Source: CAYFJO01 sp964343305
Lineage (GTDB): Bacteria; Planctomycetota; Planctomycetia; Pirellulales; Pirellulaceae
Direction: 5' to 3'
NCBI GenBank assembly: GCA_964343305.1
Contig: CAYFJO010000122.1
Location: forward strand, 1-26,328
Length of the DNA stretch: 26,328 nucleotides
A model generated the notes under the pieces. It was not told where the DNA came from. It made no database searches and was given only the letters and a program-made list of their open reading frames with translations. Each line of letters begins with the position of its first letter. Position 1 is the first letter of the stretch. The translations under genes were made by a program, and so were the position numbers. Below are positions 23,672 to 26,328 of this stretch, in pieces.

Positions 23672-23700
23672 TTAAGTAGACATAATATATGCTTACTTAA
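23672..23700. promoter_or_regulatory. Probable MarR operator (29-bp near-perfect palindrome)
   Basis: TTAAGTA-GA-CATA-ATA-TATG-CT-TACTTAA: outer 7-bp and inner 4-bp arms match perfectly, and only the GA/CT pair breaks symmetry. It is AT-rich in a GC-rich region and likely overlaps the promoter of the marR cluster. Long AT-rich palindromes in their own promoters are the usual MarR target. Confidence 0.75.
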
Positions 23701-23919
23701 CAACTGCCCGTCCCGAAAGTTTCGTCGTTTTTTGGGTTTTTCTAGGAAACCGATCCTGTTTCGCCTGAAGGCTGGACTCTCAGTTTGGGCGAATGGTAGG
23801 GAGAGGAGCATCGATGGCAACAGCTACGCGGGTTGGCGACATCTGACGTCACTTGCTTGTGTCCTCTCCTGGTGAGTGACCATGTCCGAAAGGCGGTTGA
23901 GAAGCGCGTAAGCCATCGC

Positions 23920-24786
23920 CTATTCGTGCAGATATTCTCGAAAAGCCTTCAACAGCCGGCTTTGAAAACGATATGGATTCCAAACAACGGCGACTGTGCG
24001 AGCCGGTTTGCGACCTGTGAGGGAACGATAGACTCGACGGTCACTCTGATCGCGTTCTCGCGCCATCGCCGGAACCATGGATACTCCGTGTGACAGCGAT
24101 ACTAACTCTTGCACCATAGCCAATTGGCTCGTTCGCTCCACAGCCACAGGTTGAAAGGAACGTTCGCGACAGAAAGACACGATGTTGCCCGAGAGACAAT
24201 GTGCTTCTTCGAGCAGGACAAAGGGATACGGGTGCACGTCGCTCAGCCGAATCTTCTTCTTCTCGACTAGCGGGTGATCGGGCGGAAGAACGAGTAGCAA
24301 CTCTTCTTCAAACAGTTCTTCGAATTCAAGGTATTTCGCGGGGACGGGCAACGCGAGTATCGCGAGGTCGATCTCCCCTTGCGTGCAGCTCTTCAGTAAA
24401 TGGTCCGTTGTATTCTCATGTACGATGATCGTTGCCTTCGGGTATCGCTCGGAAAACTGTCGCAGGACTTCCGGAAGATAGTATGGAGCGATCGTGGGGA
24501 TGGCTCCGATTCGTATGCGGCCGCTTTCGCCGTCGTCAGTAATCTCGGCCTTCGTGTCCTCAAGAATCGAGAGCACTTGTTGGGCCCGTGCCTGCAGTAA
24601 TGTACCCGCGTCCGTTAGCGAGACTGACCGCGTCTTTCGCTCAAACACCGGTTGGCCGAGTTCCTCTTCCAGCTTCTGAATCGAGCGGCTGAGCGCGGGC
24701 TGTGAAATCATCAAGTCCTCAGCGGCCCGCGTGAAGTTGCCTCGTTCGGCAACCGCCAGGAAATACCGTAACTGATCAAATTCCAC
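23920..24786 (-). CDS. oxyR: OxyR-type LysR family peroxide sensor (288 aa)
   Basis: The LysR helix-turn-helix is at 1-60 (FDQLRYFLAVAERGNFTRAA, SQPALSRSIQKLEEELG). The effector domain contains C197-L-S-G-N-I-V-S-F-C206, reproducing the nine-residue spacing of the redox pair Cys199/Cys208 of E. coli OxyR, also preceded by EE.HC. OxyR senses hydrogen peroxide by forming a disulfide and activates catalase and peroxidase genes. The gene is divergent from katG, the classic arrangement. The start is GTG at 24786, with GGAGGT 6 nt upstream. Its stop is 290 bp from the marR start; that gap holds the marR operator and nothing else I recognise. Confidence 0.92.
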   Translation of the reverse strand: MEFDQLRYFLAVAERGNFTRAAEDLMISQPALSRSIQKLEEELGQPVFERKTRSVSLTDAGTLLQARAQQVLSILEDTKAEITDDGESGRIRIGAIPTIAPYYLPEVLRQFSERYPKATIIVHENTTDHLLKSCTQGEIDLAILALPVPAKYLEFEELFEEELLLVLPPDHPLVEKKKIRLSDVHPYPFVLLEEAHCLSGNIVSFCRERSFQPVAVERTSQLAMVQELVSLSHGVSMVPAMARERDQSDRRVYRSLTGRKPARTVAVVWNPYRFQSRLLKAFREYLHE

Positions 24787-24792
24787 GAAATG

Positions 24793-24798
24793 ACCTCC
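24793..24798 (-). promoter_or_regulatory. Ribosome binding site GGAGGT for the GTG-start oxyR
   Basis: GGAGGT then CATTTC then GTG on the minus strand. It is the strongest Shine-Dalgarno in the window and decides the GTG start. Confidence 0.75.
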
Positions 24799-24807
24799 AA
24801 CTCAACC

Positions 24808-24880
24808 ATGCATGTGATGCATGACACATAGTATCAGAATGCATTGGATAAATCACGCGAAATTGACAATAGTTCTATTG
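24808..24880. promoter_or_regulatory. oxyR-katG intergenic control region with two palindromes
   Basis: ATGCAT-GTG-ATGCAT (24808-24822) and CAATAG-TT-CTATTG (24867-24880) are perfect inverted repeats between the divergent genes. The second contains the ATAG...CTAT half-sites known from OxyR targets, but with a 2-bp rather than 7-bp gap. TTGACA at 24863-24868 overlaps it and could be a katG -35 box; no good -10 follows at 17 bp, as is common for activated promoters. Confidence 0.45.
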
Positions 24881-24929
24881 CGTTGGCTGGCCGTTCAGCA
24901 TCGTGGACGCTGAAAACAAGCCCCTATCT

Positions 24930-24935
24930 AAGGAG
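24930..24935 (+). promoter_or_regulatory. Ribosome binding site AAGGAG for katG
   Basis: AAGGAG then AAATC then ATG. It fixes the katG start at 24941 and so includes the export signal in the protein, rather than starting at the later ATGs. Confidence 0.8.
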
Positions 24936-24940
24936 AAATC

Positions 24941-26328
24941 ATGACCAAACCGACTCATTTCACTCACCCAATGGCGACTCTCGCGCTGCTTTGTGTCGCG
25001 ACCACTGCGCTCGCCCAAGACTCGCAAACACGAAATACGAAAGGGAAAGTAATGGAACTTAGCAACAAATGTCCCGTGATGGGCGACGTGAGACCCGCAG
25101 ACGCCCGACACACTGCTGCAGGTGCAATGTCGAATCGCGACTGGTGGCCCAATCAGTTGAACTTGAAAATCCTTCATCAGAACTCACGCAAAGCGAACCC
25201 GATGGGCGAGGGTTTCAATTACGCCGATGAATTCAAAAAGCTTGATCTCGCCGCGCTGAAGAAGGACATCAAAGAACTAATGACGACGTCGCATGACTGG
25301 TGGCCAGCCGACTATGGGCACTATGGTCCACTGTTCATCCGGATGGCTTGGCATAGCGCAGGCACATACCGCGCTGGCGACGGTCGCGGCGGAGCAGGCT
25401 ACGGTACGCTTCGCTTTGCTCCACTCAACAGTTGGCCCGACAATGCAAACCTCGATAAGGCGCGCCGCTTGCTTTGGCCAATCAAGCAAAAATACGGCAA
25501 CAAGATCTCGTGGGCCGACCTGATGGTGCTGACCGGCAACGTGGCTCTTGAGTCGATGGGATTCAAGACACTTGGATTCGGCGGCGGTCGAGAAGACGTA
25601 TGGGAGCCGCAGGAAGACATCTATTGGGGACCGGAAAGCGAATGGTTGGGAGACAAGCGATACAGCGGCGATCGCGATCTTCAAACTCCGCTGGCAGCCG
25701 TTCAGATGGGTTTGATCTACGTCAATCCTGAAGGCCCAAACGGCGAACCAAGTGCGCTTGCGGCGGCCAAAGACATTCGGGAGACGTTTGCGCGCATGTC
25801 GATGAACGATGAGGAAACTGTGGCGCTGATTGCCGGCGGTCACACTTTCGGTAAAGCACATGGCGCGGCCAGTCCGGAAGATCATGTCGGTCCGGAACCG
25901 GAAGGGACGCGTATCGAAGAGCAAGGACTTGGCTGGAGGAACAGATTTGGAAAAGGCAACGCGGGCGACACTATCACCAGCGGTCTGGAAGGAGCGTGGA
26001 CGTCCACGCCAATCGAGTGGTCCAACGGCTACTTTGACAATCTGTTCGGCTACGACTGGGATCTAAAGAAAAGTCCGGCGGGTGCGTGGCAGTGGGTTCC
26101 GACAGATCCCGCGGCGGATGGAACAGTGCCAGATGCTCACGATCCAAAGAGGTCTCACGCCCCGATGATGTTCACGACGGACCTCGCTTTGAGGATGGAT
26201 CCAAACTATGGAAGAATCTCCAAGCGTTTCCACGAAAATCCTAAAGAGTTTGCCGAAGCCTTCGCAAAGGCGTGGTACAAGCTGACGCATCGCGACATGG
26301 GACCCGTTTCGCGATTGCTTGGTCCTGA
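24941..26328 (+). CDS. katG: Catalase-peroxidase KatG with export signal, N-terminal 462 aa (cut by window edge)
   Basis: KatG degrades hydrogen peroxide as catalase and peroxidase using heme b. The distal triad is in FIRMAWHSAGTYR (Arg134, Trp137, His138). Tyr260 (GLIYVNPEGPNG) and Met286 (FARM) are placed 26 residues apart, as in the Trp-Tyr-Met adduct of M. tuberculosis KatG. The proximal heme ligand is His301 in AGGHTFGKAHG, 41 residues after the Tyr, again as in M. tuberculosis. The N-terminal domain is complete; the C-terminal duplicate lies past the window. Residues 10-26 (PMATLALLCVATTALAQ) form a signal-peptide-like segment before SNKCPVMGD, where cytosolic KatGs begin, so export is likely. 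An excellent ribosome binding site supports this start. Regulation by the divergent oxyR is expected. Confidence 0.95.
   Translation, partial: MTKPTHFTHPMATLALLCVATTALAQDSQTRNTKGKVMELSNKCPVMGDVRPADARHTAAGAMSNRDWWPNQLNLKILHQNSRKANPMGEGFNYADEFKKLDLAALKKDIKELMTTSHDWWPADYGHYGPLFIRMAWHSAGTYRAGDGRGGAGYGTLRFAPLNSWPDNANLDKARRLLWPIKQKYGNKISWADLMVLTGNVALESMGFKTLGFGGGREDVWEPQEDIYWGPESEWLGDKRYSGDRDLQTPLAAVQMGLIYVNPEGPNGEPSALAAAKDIRETFARMSMNDEETVALIAGGHTFGKAHGAASPEDHVGPEPEGTRIEEQGLGWRNRFGKGNAGDTITSGLEGAWTSTPIEWSNGYFDNLFGYDWDLKKSPAGAWQWVPTDPAADGTVPDAHDPKRSHAPMMFTTDLALRMDPNYGRISKRFHENPKEFAEAFAKAWYKLTHRDMGPVSRLLGP

Noticed and set aside
23763..23782. CCTGAAGGCTGGACTCTCAG resembling a family A repeat
   Set aside because: Only part of the outer GGACT end matches and no inner palindrome is present.
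24834..24880. Canonical OxyR tetranucleotide site ATAG-N7-CTAT
   Set aside because: Only ATAG-N2-CTAT is present; the spacing does not match the E. coli consensus, so it is reported only as a candidate palindrome.

Overview
The window looks like a chromosomal piece of a planctomycete, most likely Pirellulaceae/Rhodopirellula-like. This is inferred from gene content: dense secreted formylglycine-type sulfatases, a relic of a DUF1552 gene, long exported proteins and many short palindromic repeats. No rRNA or other taxonomic marker is present. Almost everything lies on the minus strand, except a truncated sulfatase at the left edge and a truncated katG at the right edge.

Left edge (1-1732): the C-terminal half of a plus-strand sulfatase, then a decayed DUF1552 tail and about 670 bases in which I recognise no gene, apart from a strong hairpin.

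Sulfatase block (1733-19090, all minus): in transcription order, a 532-aa sulfatase, a 2052-aa polytopic membrane protein with a C-terminal GH94 (glycoside phosphorylase) module, a 535-aa sulfatase, a 540-aa sulfatase ending in an EF-hand, a 1505-aa protein made of three complete sulfatase domains in series, and a 479-aa sulfatase. That is seven sulfatase domains in five genes, eight with the left-edge fragment. Every one whose active-site motif is inside the window has the Cys form (C-x-P-S-R), so a formylglycine-generating enzyme must be encoded elsewhere. The likely joint role is stepwise desulfation of a sulfated polysaccharide outside the cytoplasm, with the GH94 protein acting on or making a beta-glucan-type sugar. 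The substrate cannot be read from the sequence.

Two families of short palindromic repeats are scattered through this block. Family A (core GGAGTACAGGCTTTAGCCTG) occurs as inverted doublets of about 70-80 bp. Two doublets lie in frame inside the GH94 gene, and an A copy plus a family B pair make up its predicted N-terminus. Others lie beside sulfatase start and stop codons.

Second minus-strand cluster (19256-23629): MarR-type regulator, exported PqqB-like metallo-beta-lactamase-fold protein, PLP-dependent decarboxylase and exported metzincin-type protease, with gaps of 11, 19 and 30 bp. A 29-bp near-perfect palindrome upstream of the marR gene is a probable operator.

Right edge (23920-26328): an OxyR-type LysR regulator with both redox cysteines, divergent from a catalase-peroxidase (KatG) that carries an export signal; the intergenic region has palindromes suited to OxyR control.
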